64,000 bases of DNA. Source: Cheilinus undulatus. Taxonomy: Eukaryota > Chordata > Actinopteri > Labriformes > Labridae. The stretch covers positions 10,291,207 to 10,355,206 of the forward strand of contig NC_054886.1 of NCBI RefSeq assembly GCF_018320785.1. The letters run 5' to 3'. The position numbers and the translations under genes were made by a program. Within the stretch, counting starts at the first letter, position 1, and the number at the start of each line of letters is the position of its first letter. Shown in pieces: positions 49,701-61,700 of the stretch. The notes under the pieces are model-generated. The model was not told where the DNA came from. It saw only the letters and a list, made by a program, of their open reading frames with translations, and searched no databases.

Positions 49701-52700
49701 TTTAATATTGACCTATATCAGCTGTAAATATTGGCCTATATCAGCTATAAATATCAGCCTATGTCAGTTGTTAATATGGGCCTATATCAGCTGCAAATAT
49801 TGGCCTATATCAGCTGTAAATATCAGCCTATATCAGTTGTTAATATGGGCCTATATCAGCTGTAAATTTTGGCCTATATCAGCTGTAAATATCAGCCTAT
49901 ATCAGCTGTAAATATTGGCCTATATCAGCTGTAAATATTGGCCTATATCAGCTGTAAATTTTGGCCTATATCAGCTGTAAATATTACCCTATATCAGCTG
50001 TGAATATTGGCCTGTCTCGGTCTGAATTTCATTTATGTATTTGTTTTCTATTAAATGAATTTATACATATCAGCATATGTGATACCAACAAAAATACAAC
50101 GTCAATCAGTTAAATGGACCATTCATCGTTAAATGGAATTGATGCCCAGAGTAAAGTCTGTGCGGGAAACTCTGTATTTTCCGTTACTTTTGTCTTATTT
50201 CTCATACAGACAGCAGCCTAATGACAGGAAGAAAAAAAAAAGTTGGGTGTTTCTGGAGCTCCTTCAGGTTTGACTGTGGTTTGTTTGGCTACGGTTGCTG
50301 ATTTAGTCAAAAAAGCTCAGTGCTTCCTTCAGTTAGGTCAGATTGAGGACGGTTCACATTCAACTAAAAACCAACAGCACCAGACTCTGACTAAAAGTAG
50401 GGACCCTCCTTTTGTAGGTTTCTGTACGGCTGTTTGGTACACACCTGGGTTTGATAACAGCTTTAACACAAGCACAAAATGAACCACACTAACTTAGCAA
50501 ACAGAATGGAGTTCATTCAAAATGAAACCAAACACGTTAGGTGTGAAAATACTGAGGATCCCTGCAGAGAGACGGAGCTTTTGTTAAAGGGTAAAATGAT
50601 TTCAAACATTAATAGGTATGTAAAACAGAAAAATAACAGTAAAATGCAAAAATTAAACAAAACAAAGTACAAAAGACACACGCTCCTGAGGTCATAGAAA
50701 GATCAGTACATGAAGAACTCATGCAGACAGCATGTTTATCATTAAAGGTTTGTTTCACCAACTAAATATAAACACCACTATTTCATGGAGGAGGTCACAT
50801 GGTCCAAAGGATCTAATCATTTAAACACGCTGATGAAGAAGACAGCACTTTATCTGAAGCCAATAGTCTGGGATGGCTGCTAGCATAGAGGGAGCATGGT
50901 TGTTTCCGGAATCACACCCTCTATTATCTGTAAAGTGGTGGTTCTCAACTGGGGGCTCAGGACTCAACAGCGGGTCATAAAGCTGTTTTCAGTAGGTTGC
51001 AAATGCATGCCTGGAAAATGATGTGGCCAAAAGTTTTCAGTGGACTCTTTTTTGCTTTGTTTTGCCATAAAACATGTAAATTCTGATTGTGTCTTGAGAT
51101 ATTGACTTACATATTTTGTTATTTTGGGATAATAAAGCTGAGTGCTGATACTATAGCCTTACCTTAGAATAAATGTAGACATCCTTGTTCGTGATCATGT
51201 TCTCTGTCACATAACTTAATCTAAATCATACAATGTTGTGTTTATCAGGAGGACAATCACCCCCGCTGGTGCAATGATGTCCGATAAGACTCTGCTAAAG
51301 TGCCGACTTGCCCCTATGGTAGCAATACATGATGAAGTGCCCTCTAGGGTGTGGGTTCAGTGGACCAATCATGATAAAGTGTCCTCCAGGGTGTTCTTCC
51401 AGTTGACAAATCATGATAAAGTGCACTCTAGAGTGCCCTACCAATGGATAGCACTTGATAAGGTGCTCTATAGTATGTTCTTTCACAGGACAAATGATGA
51501 TTTAGTGCCCTTTAAGCTGCTGATTGAGTGGGCACATCATGATAAAGTGCCCTTTCACTGAGCAATACTCTGTGAAGTTCTCCCTGGTGTGGCCTCACAG
51601 GGGAGAAATCTTAATAACGTTCCCTTTTGGATGCCCTTCCAAAAGATAAACCATGTTAAAGTGCCCTGTAAGATAATTATGTTTTTCTAAAGGATGGTTT
51701 TACTCTAGAAAAAAACACAATGAAGTGTCCCTTAGGTCGCCCTTCCAGTGGATAGATCATGATGAGTGTCCCATAATGAGGCATTCCATTGTGAAAAACA
51801 TGGTAAAGTGCCCTCTAGGGTGCCCTTCTAGTGAACAAAATGGAATAAAGAGCCCTGTGGGGTAAAATTCCTGTATACATTAATTTACAATTTTTTCTCT
51901 AGAATAAGGGGAAGTGGACAAATCATAATAACGGGCCAGCTGTTAGGAAAGAAAAATGCCTTTGAGTGGCTTCCATTGGTAAGAAAATGGTAAAATGCCC
52001 CCTACTAGTTCTACTGGTTGTCCTTACAAGGTTGCATTTGTTGTGGCCTACATGATAGGACACCCTATTATGCTCCATTGTGATAAAATCACCCTTGAAA
52101 TGCAGGCTCCATTTTCTGCAGCCTCTCAAAACATCCACTTCTGATTTTTTAGCAACAATCCAAAAACCTGCAGAGAATAAAAACAAGGGCGTTATGCCAC
52201 TAGAACCTGCATGATGCTGACTTCTGGGTCGACCTACAAAATGACCACATTAGATCCAGATTTACTGCTGATGAAAGATACTGGAACACTTCCCAAACTT
52301 ATTTGTAACTTTGAGTCCATAAAACCCTAAAATATCTTAACATAGAGCCAATTTTTAGAGCAGAGATTGACTGGAGGTCTTTGCTTGTATTTGCTGGTTT
52401 CAGAGTCCTTATCCATCCATCTGGCTTCAACTGAAAACAGCCAGAATCATAGCAGTAGTTCCTGATACCTGATTATAGAGCTGAGTCACCGCTCCTATCT
52501 GAATCATTTGCATCTGCACTTTAATAACCTGGAGAATAGCTCTGTCTGGAGAACAACATGCTGTCATAAATCTGTGTCATGACAGGTGTACTAAAACATT
52601 ACAGGATCAGCTGATGACAACATGGCGCTGCCAAGCCATCAAAAAGACTGATCCTTATATGGTTTGGAGACTAGATCAAAGATCGGCCACTAATATTAAA

Positions 52701-55700
52701 TTAAAATCTCTAAAATGTCCAAAATGAAATCACTTTTACCAATAAAGCTCTGGATAATTAACACCAATCTCCTGAGCTTAGGTTTTGTTGTTTTTAGCCC
52801 TTTTGGGCTGTATTTAGAACTAAGCCACTATTAGGTCATTTGTAAAGCCTCCAAAGTGGCCTTTGTCCTGCCACCATCTTGTTTTTTCAAGCCATGGTTG
52901 ACCCAGTTTAGAGGTGAGGGTGGAGCGCTAACCAGGGCAGAGACATTGGTCAATTTTTCTAACAGTCACAGAGGTTTTGTGTAAATTAAGAGGTCGCTAA
53001 GGTCCCAGACTTTATTTTTAGGAAGTTCAAGTTGGAAATTTTGCATTCATTTTGGATTAAGTTGCTTCTTCTCTTTTTCTTGTCACCTAAAGCACTGTCA
53101 TTGGCTGAAGATGAAGAGAGGTTCCATCCTTCTGGATCTGTAGACCCCCCTAGGGCTGGGTTTGGCCAGTCTGGTACAACAGGGAAGCCAGAACCAACCT
53201 CACCACCCAAGTCTACAGAGACCCCAGCACCCAAGCCACCAAAATCTACCCCGGCCCCAACAACCCAGCATCCAAAACCTGCCCCGACAACCAAGCCACC
53301 AAAAACTTCCCCGGCTCAAACCACCCAGTCGCCAAAACCTACCCCGGCTAAAACCACCCAGTCGCCAACACCTACCCCGGCTAAAACCACCCAGTCACCA
53401 AAACCTACCCCGGCTAAAACCACCCAGTCACCAAAACCTACCCCGGCTAAAACCACCCAGTCGCCAAAACCTACCCCGGCTAAAACCACCCAGTCCTCAA
53501 ATACTACAGCAACACCTAAACCTCCCAAAACTACCCAGCATTCGCAAACCACCAAGGTTCCAACAACCGCCCCTCCAACCACCAACACTTCCAAAACAAC
53601 ACCAGTACCAACCAAGCCTCCAGTCACCACTGCTAAGCCTACGACCACTCCTCCTTCTCCTTCTCCTACTCCCTCTGCCAACTTGACCGGTGGGAACTAC
53701 ACCCTCATGGACAAAACTAATATCTGTCTGATGGCCCAAATGGAGCTACAGATCCGCCTGGTGTCACCAAAGGTATGCTTCATCAGTCCTTGGAAACTAA
53801 CTTAAATGTAGTGATTAACTAAGCCAGCCTAGTTCATTTTAAGACCAATACTGAGCCCAGTCTTCCACCCTCAAAATTAAGAGCCTTGGCCCTGATTCAA
53901 AGCTGGTTATTGGCTGGTTATCTGAGAGATAATTTGCTGTAATTGGCGTAAAAAAAAAATCCTTTACTGTCCCTGGACAAGTTTGAAGCTCACCAGTCTA
54001 AACAAGTACAGGCTTTGGTGATACCTGTACAGACTTTGGTGCTACTAGTACAGACTTTGGTGCCACTTGTACAGACTTTGGTGCTACTTGTACAGACTTT
54101 GGTGCTACTTGTACAGACTTTGGTGCTGCTTGTACAGACTTTGGTGCCACTAGTACAGGCTTTTGTGCTACTAGAACAGACCTTAGAGTAACAAATACAG
54201 ACTTTGGTGCCACTTGTACAGACTTTGGTGCTACTTGTACAGACTTTGGTGCCACTAGTACAGGCTTTAGTGCCACTAGAACAGACCTTAGAGTAACAAA
54301 TACAGACTTTGGTTCTACTTGTAAAGACTTTGGTGATACTTGTATAGACTTTGGTCTTCTTCTTCTTCTTCTTCTTCTTCTTGGAGTTTTATGGCAGTTT
54401 GCATCCTTAGCATTGCATTACGGCCAATTGCTGGATTATTTTATGTCTTTCAGTTTCTTCTATTTACATTGTTCACCCAGTGAATTCCCTTTTCGTTATA
54501 CTTCTCCCTACGTCGTACTGTGTGCTGTCCCTTCCCTCAGTGTTATGTCCATTTCCTCCCCTGTAATGTCATCAATGTTCAGAAAAATTCTGGCTGCTTC
54601 CAGCACCATTTTGATCCTCTCTGTCTTCTCATGACTGTCAGCTGCACAGTTTATCACCATTGATATGAACGCCAACAAACGTCTTTTGTCGATGCACATG
54701 TTTTGTACAGCTTCATGTTTTTCACACGTTTACATTTTCCTCCACCACCTTTTCTTTTTACAGACTTTGGTCCCACTAGTACAGGCTTTTGTGCTACTAG
54801 AACAGACCTAAGGGTAACAAATACAGACTTTGGTGCTGATAGAACTGACTTTGTAGTAACAAGTACAGGCTTTGGTGATACCTGTACAGACTTTGGCGCT
54901 ACTAGCACAGACTTTGGTGCTACTTTACAGACTTTAGCACTACCAGTATCAGCTCTGACACTACCAGACAGACTTTGGCACCACTTATACAGATTTTTTT
55001 TCAACTGTTGAGTGGTTCATGAGAAAACCAACTGACAGCTAAAAAACCTTCCCTAGTAGGTTTTTCTTCTACTAGTATGGCATTGTCCTGCACTAGTATG
55101 ACAGAAAAGCTTTTTAGTACTGACAAAGACTGTTCTTGTATAGCTACCTAAAGGTTGATATCAATGAAATCAAATAGATACTAATAGAACTTTTCTACTC
55201 ACAAACAGTGAAGCCAACAACAATATGATTATGGCATCCTCTCAGCCAGGAAATTACTCCATGTTTGCATTTTGTTGTAAAACACAACATACAGCAAGAC
55301 ATGACGTTAATCATCCTGATCTGAACATCATCTAGCCAGCTTTAACCACGTAGAAACTCATGAACATCAATTGAACTCTCTGTAAAAGCCGATGATTCAG
55401 CATTTAGTGAAGCAGTCGTCAGCATCCCGTTTTAAGGAATTGAGAATTGTCTATTTTCAAGTTATGGTTTCCCCCTTTTGATGAGGGTTGACGGTCAGAT
55501 GTGTCATATGACAATTACTAATTCTACTTTCCTAGGTAATTTAAATTGTTCCTTTTTGCTCTTTCAGGGAAATGGCACCTTTATCGTTCAGCCAAAGTCA
55601 ACCAAAGTAGAAGGAGAATGCAAGGACCCCAAGGCTAACCTGACCCTCACCTTCAAGGAGGGCTTCATCACCTTCTTATTCAACAAGGTAAATTTCTTTC

Positions 55701-58700
55701 AAAAGAGAAGTCAGTCTTTGTCTTTCCTTCCCCCAGCAGGCTGATTTTACCAAAAACCTCAAGCACAAGTGACACAAACACTGCAAAACCACTAAGTCAG
55801 AGTTGGTTTGATGAATACTTTTAAATCAAAGGATATTTCCCAAAAAGAGGAAGTTAAGAAGACAGACCTGCTGTAAAAGCATGTGACAGAGATAGTTCCA
55901 CAGCTCTACTCTTGTGTGATTCCTTTTATGGATTTTTTGTGACATGAAACTTTTGTGAAAAACAGGGTGTCATCATTCAAATCACTTACATAACTTCAGT
56001 GTAACGACATAAGCAAATAAAGGCAGGTAACCTTTATCTCATGCTAATTATGTTTACAGATGACATGAAGCCTTGGCTGGAGCTGTAACTTAGATCCATG
56101 TAAACAGACTTTGAACGAGGCTTGTGTTGTATTTTAGTCAATGTGAATCAACCATCAAAGCCACTACTGGAATCAACCAAAGGCTGATGGTTTCTGAACA
56201 TTTTTTAGCTGTTTCATTTTTATTTCAAAACCAGGTATCCAGCAGAGACTGTGTTTAGACAGAAAAGGTGGTGAACAAATGGCATGAGGGCCTACTAAAC
56301 CCTGAAATATCACTAAATGCTGGCTTGGTTAGAGCTTCAACTTCTATATATGATCAACATTAATAAGTAATAATATTAGATTAGAAGATGGAGAATAGCA
56401 AAGGATCAGTATAATCTAAATTTTCAGCTTTTGGTGGATAACTCTCTCTATTGGATAGGGATGTGCACCATAAACCATCCTTCCAATTAAACTTATTGTG
56501 CCTGACTGACTTTGATCTCAGAATTATGATTTTGATCTCAGAAATATGAATTTGATTTCAATATTCTGACTTAAATCTAAAAAATCTTACATTGATATTC
56601 TGACTTTGATCTCAAAATTCTAACTTTAGTCTCAGTATTCTGTCTTTATCTTCGAATTCCAACTTTGATCTCTAAATTCTGACTGTGATCTCAGAATTCT
56701 GTCTTTATCTCTTGATTCCAACTTTGATCTCTGAATTCTGTCTCTAATCTTCAAATTCTGACTTTGAGCTCAGAATTCTCTTTGATCTCAGAATTCTAAC
56801 TGTGATCTCAGAATTCTGTCTTGATCTCCAAATTGCAACTTTGCTCTCCAAATTCTAACTTTCATCTCTGAATTCTGACACTGATCTTCAAATTCTGATT
56901 TTAATCTCAGAATTCTCTTTGATCTCTGAATGCTGACTTTGATCTCAGAATTCCAATTTGGATCTCCAAATTCCAACTTTGATCTCTGAATGCTGACTCT
57001 GATCTTCGAATTCTGACTTTGATCTCAGCATTCTGACTATGATCTCCAAATTCTGACTTTGATCTCCAAATTCTGACTTTGATCTCTGAATTATGATTTT
57101 GATCGTAGAATTCTGACTGTGATCTCAAAATATTGACTTGAATCTTAACATGCTGACATTGATCTCAAATATCTGACTTTAATGTCAGAATTCTGTGTTG
57201 ATCTCCAAATTTCAACTTTGATCTCCGAATTCTGGCTTTGAGCTCAGAATTCTGACTTTGATGGCAGATTTGTGATCTTAGAATCTAAGAATTCTGGCTT
57301 TAATTTCATAATACTAACTTTGATCTTAGAATTCTGAGCTTATTTTCAGAATTTTGACTACAATCTCAGAATCTTGAATTTAGTCTCGGAATTCTGACTT
57401 TGATCGTAGAACTTTGACTGATTTTGGAGTAGAGGTAATAAATTTGGACAAGAGGGTGGAGCAGGACAATGGTAAATTGATAGCAGAATCTGAGTTTTCA
57501 GCCTTCAGTGGCTAGCTAGCTCTCTTAGGAAAGGATGTGTGTAGTTAAGCAGCCTAATGGCTAGTTCCTTGGTAGCTGGTTAAGATCAGTTAAGGCCCAC
57601 AGTCCCTGTCAAATGCTCTGTCTAAACTGTAATAAAGCCGCCCACCGGCAGTTGCTATTGTAGCTCCGTTTAATAGCTACTGTCATGCTGCCATAACTCT
57701 CCTTAACCTGAGGGTAAACAATAAAGAAATGATAGCATCAATGGCATCCCATTGGAACATCACGATTTAGATCTCAAAAATTGAGGTAAAAGTGAACTTT
57801 TAGTGGAACCAGTCGGTAAATTAAACTCATGCTGAATTACTGCATCCAGGCTAATCTCTTCACTGGCCTCCATTGTTTACAGGCTTGCAGCTGAGTCAGT
57901 TAAATCACATCCATAGCTGTCCCCTCTTTCTCCTCAAATAACACTGCTCAGTCTGGTCATTCTCTGGCTGGCAACAAGCATATTAGCTTGAAACTTTGCA
58001 TGATGGATCTGCCAGATGACAGACATGGAATCTTGGCAGTTTGGCAAATTTTGCAGGTGTAGCAAAAACAGGTTTTGACCTGCTGTCAGTGTTGATTGGC
58101 TAGTAGTCTTGTGACAATCAGCTAATCAGACAGTTTTGTAATCTTGTTATTAGGTGGGGCTGTGAAGAGTGAAAACAGATCCAGCAGGGAAGGCACACCT
58201 TGCAGCTGAGGAAAAGTAGGGCACCTCTTCACTGATAAGTTTTATCAGTGATTTGTGAAATAAAATGTCAATACAGATAATCAAAGCAGTTACAGAAGAG
58301 GATTAGGAACACCGTAATAAAAAATAAACTTATTTTAAAATTCTGAGATTAAAATAGAAATAGCTCTAAAATTAGAATTATGACAAAAAATGAAAGCATT
58401 CTGAGATTCCAATCAAAATTCAGGATTTATCTGAGAATTTTAAAATAAAATTGTGTCCCAAAATCATGATTAAAATTTCAAAATAAAAATTTCTGACTTT
58501 GATCTTAGAATTCCAGCTTTAATGCCAGAATACTGATTTCATCTCAGAATCCTGGTTTTAAACTCAGAATCTTGACTTTAAATCTAGAACCACCTTGGAT
58601 TTCTATATACCTAAAACAGCCAACGGGTCAAATTTACCTGTCATTAAAGTGCCTTGATTTTCATAAATAGCACCGATCAAGGACAGTTAGCTAACCACTG

Positions 58701-61700
58701 ACAATGAACAGCTTATTAACTACAGATAGCAAACTAGATCACTGTTGGAAGATGGTACACATAGAAAATTGCTTTGGACTGATTGCTAATCCCAAAACTT
58801 CCTCATCACTGGATTCCTCTTCATTAAAAGCACTGAGATTAAATTTTGACATTTAACAATGGTAAATGTCTTTTTTTCCCTGTTGTATCCATGTTGAAGG
58901 TTGATATATGACTATTGATTAGGCATTGCTGCAGTCGGGAGAAGGTATTTCCATTGCACCATCTATTTATTGCAGGTGTGAAATAAAACAGTGGGAAAAT
59001 CAAGGCTTTCTTATGGGGTAAATTTGACCTGCATTGTGGTTCTAGATATAAATGTCCATGAACAAAATTTGGGTATAGGCAAAGATTTATTTTCATGACA
59101 TCAGGTGCTATTTAACAAGCTTTTAGGAAAAGTCAAGTAGCCTACTGTCAGTCTTTAAAATTGTAAACACATCAAGTAAGTCATAATTAAACAACAGCCT
59201 TGGGTAAATTTTACCCATTGGCAGTTCTAGTGTCAATCTCAGAATTCAGACATCAATCCAAGAATTTTGACATTGATCTCAGATTTCAGACTTTCATAAT
59301 ATAATTCTGACTTTGATCTCAAATTCTGACTATATCTCAGAATTCTGACTTTGATCTTAGAGTTGTGAATTTGATCGCAAATTTGGACATTGATCCCAAA
59401 ATATGACTTTGAACTTAAAATTCTTACATTGATCTCAGAATTCTGACTTTGATCTTAGAATCCTGACTTTAACTTAGATTCCTGATTTTAATCTCAAAAT
59501 AAATACTTTTTTCCAAGAAATCTGACTTAATTCTTAGTCATCTAATTTTAATTTGGGAATTCATACTTTGATCTCAAATTTCTGACTTTGATCTCAGTAT
59601 TCTGACTTTAATCTGAAAATTTTTATGATATCCCAGAATTCTGCCTTTGATCCCAGAATTCTGACTTTCATCCCAAAATTCTAACTTTGATCTTAAAATT
59701 CTGATAATATCTCAAAATTCTGTCTTTAATCTCAGAATTCTGACTTTTTTAGGAGTTGGGGGAAAATGTTCAATCCCAATTTGATTTTAATGACCCTATT
59801 CCTCTAGTGTAGCCAGTTGCCAACATTAACCCTGGTTCTCAGCCAGGCTGAAACAAAATTGCAGGAAACCCCGTGCATACTGTGTCAATCACAAATACAG
59901 TACAGTACATGTTGCTCTTTACCACATCCAACTTCTTTCCCAAATGTTGCCATTGCACTTGCAGATTTAAGAGTGTGCAGTCATTTGGTTGTAATTAAAG
60001 TTAAACATTTATTTGTATTAGGTATCAAGGACTTCTGTTTTAGTTGCTGTGGTATCAAACAATTTTCAGCCTGGTTTACTTTTAACTAGAATCAGACCGT
60101 ATAATTCATGTGACAATCATATGATATTTTTTTACAGAAACAACTTCCAGATATTTATCATTGCTGTTCAGCTAGAAAACATCAAGATCTGATTTTTGGT
60201 CCACATTGCCCAGCTCTAGATCGTAATTTGGTGTGCAGACATGATTAAAACTTGTTGACCTTTTTTTTTTTTTTTTTTTTGTCCCCAGAGCTCGGATAAT
60301 AACACCGTCTACGTCCACACCCTATCCTTCAAGCTCCTGTACCCAATGAACAAAGAGGGTAAGTTGAATTAATCACATTTGATTCCACTTTCCCAGCATG
60401 ATTTACTACTTTATTTTCCACTAAACTTTAGACTCTCCCATTGGGTCAAAGCGTATGCACTGATACTTCAGCTGCTGCCAGGGTTGTGAAACTTTGGCAA
60501 ATATTAACATAGACAAGAAGCAGTGCAGAGCCAGCTACTTCCTTGTTTGTGAGCATGTGCGAGTTCAAATAGGTTTAGAAATAATCTGAGGAATTACTGT
60601 TAGGCAAGTGAATTACTGGGTAGAAAGTACCAACCAACCTAGATTCAATGAAATGCAGTCAAACGGGTTTATTTCTGTACCTGAACATCATTGTTTGTTT
60701 GGATTTGATGTCCTGAACGCACCTGAAGTTGCTTTGTTTCTCTGCTACAGAAAACAAGTTCAGTGGTTCGAACTCGTCGCTGCGAATCTTCTCTGCAAAG
60801 GTGGGACACTCATACTCCTGCAAGAAGGAGACCCTGTACATGGGGAAGGGGCTGTACCTGGACGTGGACAAGGACAGGATGCAGGCCTTCAACCTGACCA
60901 AGAGCAATGAGTTTGGCCTGCGTAAGTCTGACAAACTCACCTGGAGCATTAACCCTTTAAATGCCAGAGAGATTCTAAAATGTTTTACATCTGATATGAC
61001 TTTTATTGTTCTATATTTGATAAGCATGTCCGAAAAGTACCTGGGGGAAGTAAAAACTTACCAACATCAACCCATTTTCCTTAAATAAGCGAAGTAACCA
61101 CCTATTAAGCTTACAGGAGAAAAGAGTTCAAATCTTGGTCAGGGCATGGTTAGTATTCAGTCTGCGCCTTTAGGAGGGGCCCTTAAAGCTACCTTTACCT
61201 GCTTACGTGTTGCTGCTGTCAGACATTGCACAAGGACCACTGCAATCAATATTCACCCCATTCTTTGTGTAGCGCAAGCGGACGTTTCACTCCTATAGAC
61301 GTATTAAAACAGAACAAACCAGACTGGCAAGGTTTGGCGCCACTTTTTTACTGCTTCGCCCCCTCGTTAAATCATAATCCTTCATGTAAAGAAAACTAGG
61401 AGTAAACTGTTAAATAAATAAAGCTTGTGGCGCGCCGGTTTGTCTTTAAAGACTCCTCAGTTGAAAACAAGTGGCAGACAGAGGCGGGCAGAGAGCTGTG
61501 AGTCCATCTCAACAATCAACAAGACATCCATAAATGCATGGACATCCAAAAGAGCAGCTACAGCCCCAGTCGTTTTACTTAATTGTGTGTATTAACCAAT
61601 AAGTAAACTATTGTTGCCTATTGCCACTTTAAGACTTCTTTTCTCTCTCAATATGTGAAATTAAGCCATGAAAATAAAATGTTAGTTTACTATATAGAAC

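Noticed and set aside
48445-49911. Open frames reading AYISCKYWPISAVNI-type repeats
   Set aside because: They come from the 23-bp satellite cycling through three frames; other units contain stops.
47437-50010. Regular 23-bp repeat considered as a CRISPR array
   Set aside because: Units are head to tail with no unique spacers, and the genome is clearly eukaryotic with introns.
53316-53681. Minus-strand frame rich in Gly/Val (VVLAGVGFGDW repeats)
   Set aside because: It is the antisense shadow of the Pro/Thr-rich mucin exon of the CD68-like gene.
53998-55004. Minus-strand VAPKSVQ heptapeptide frames
   Set aside because: They are translations of a 21-bp intronic minisatellite; the period is a multiple of 3 so the frame stays open by default.
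56788-57128. Minus-strand frames reading RSKSEFGDQ-type repeats
   Set aside because: They derive from the 20-bp intronic minisatellite and lack any gene context.
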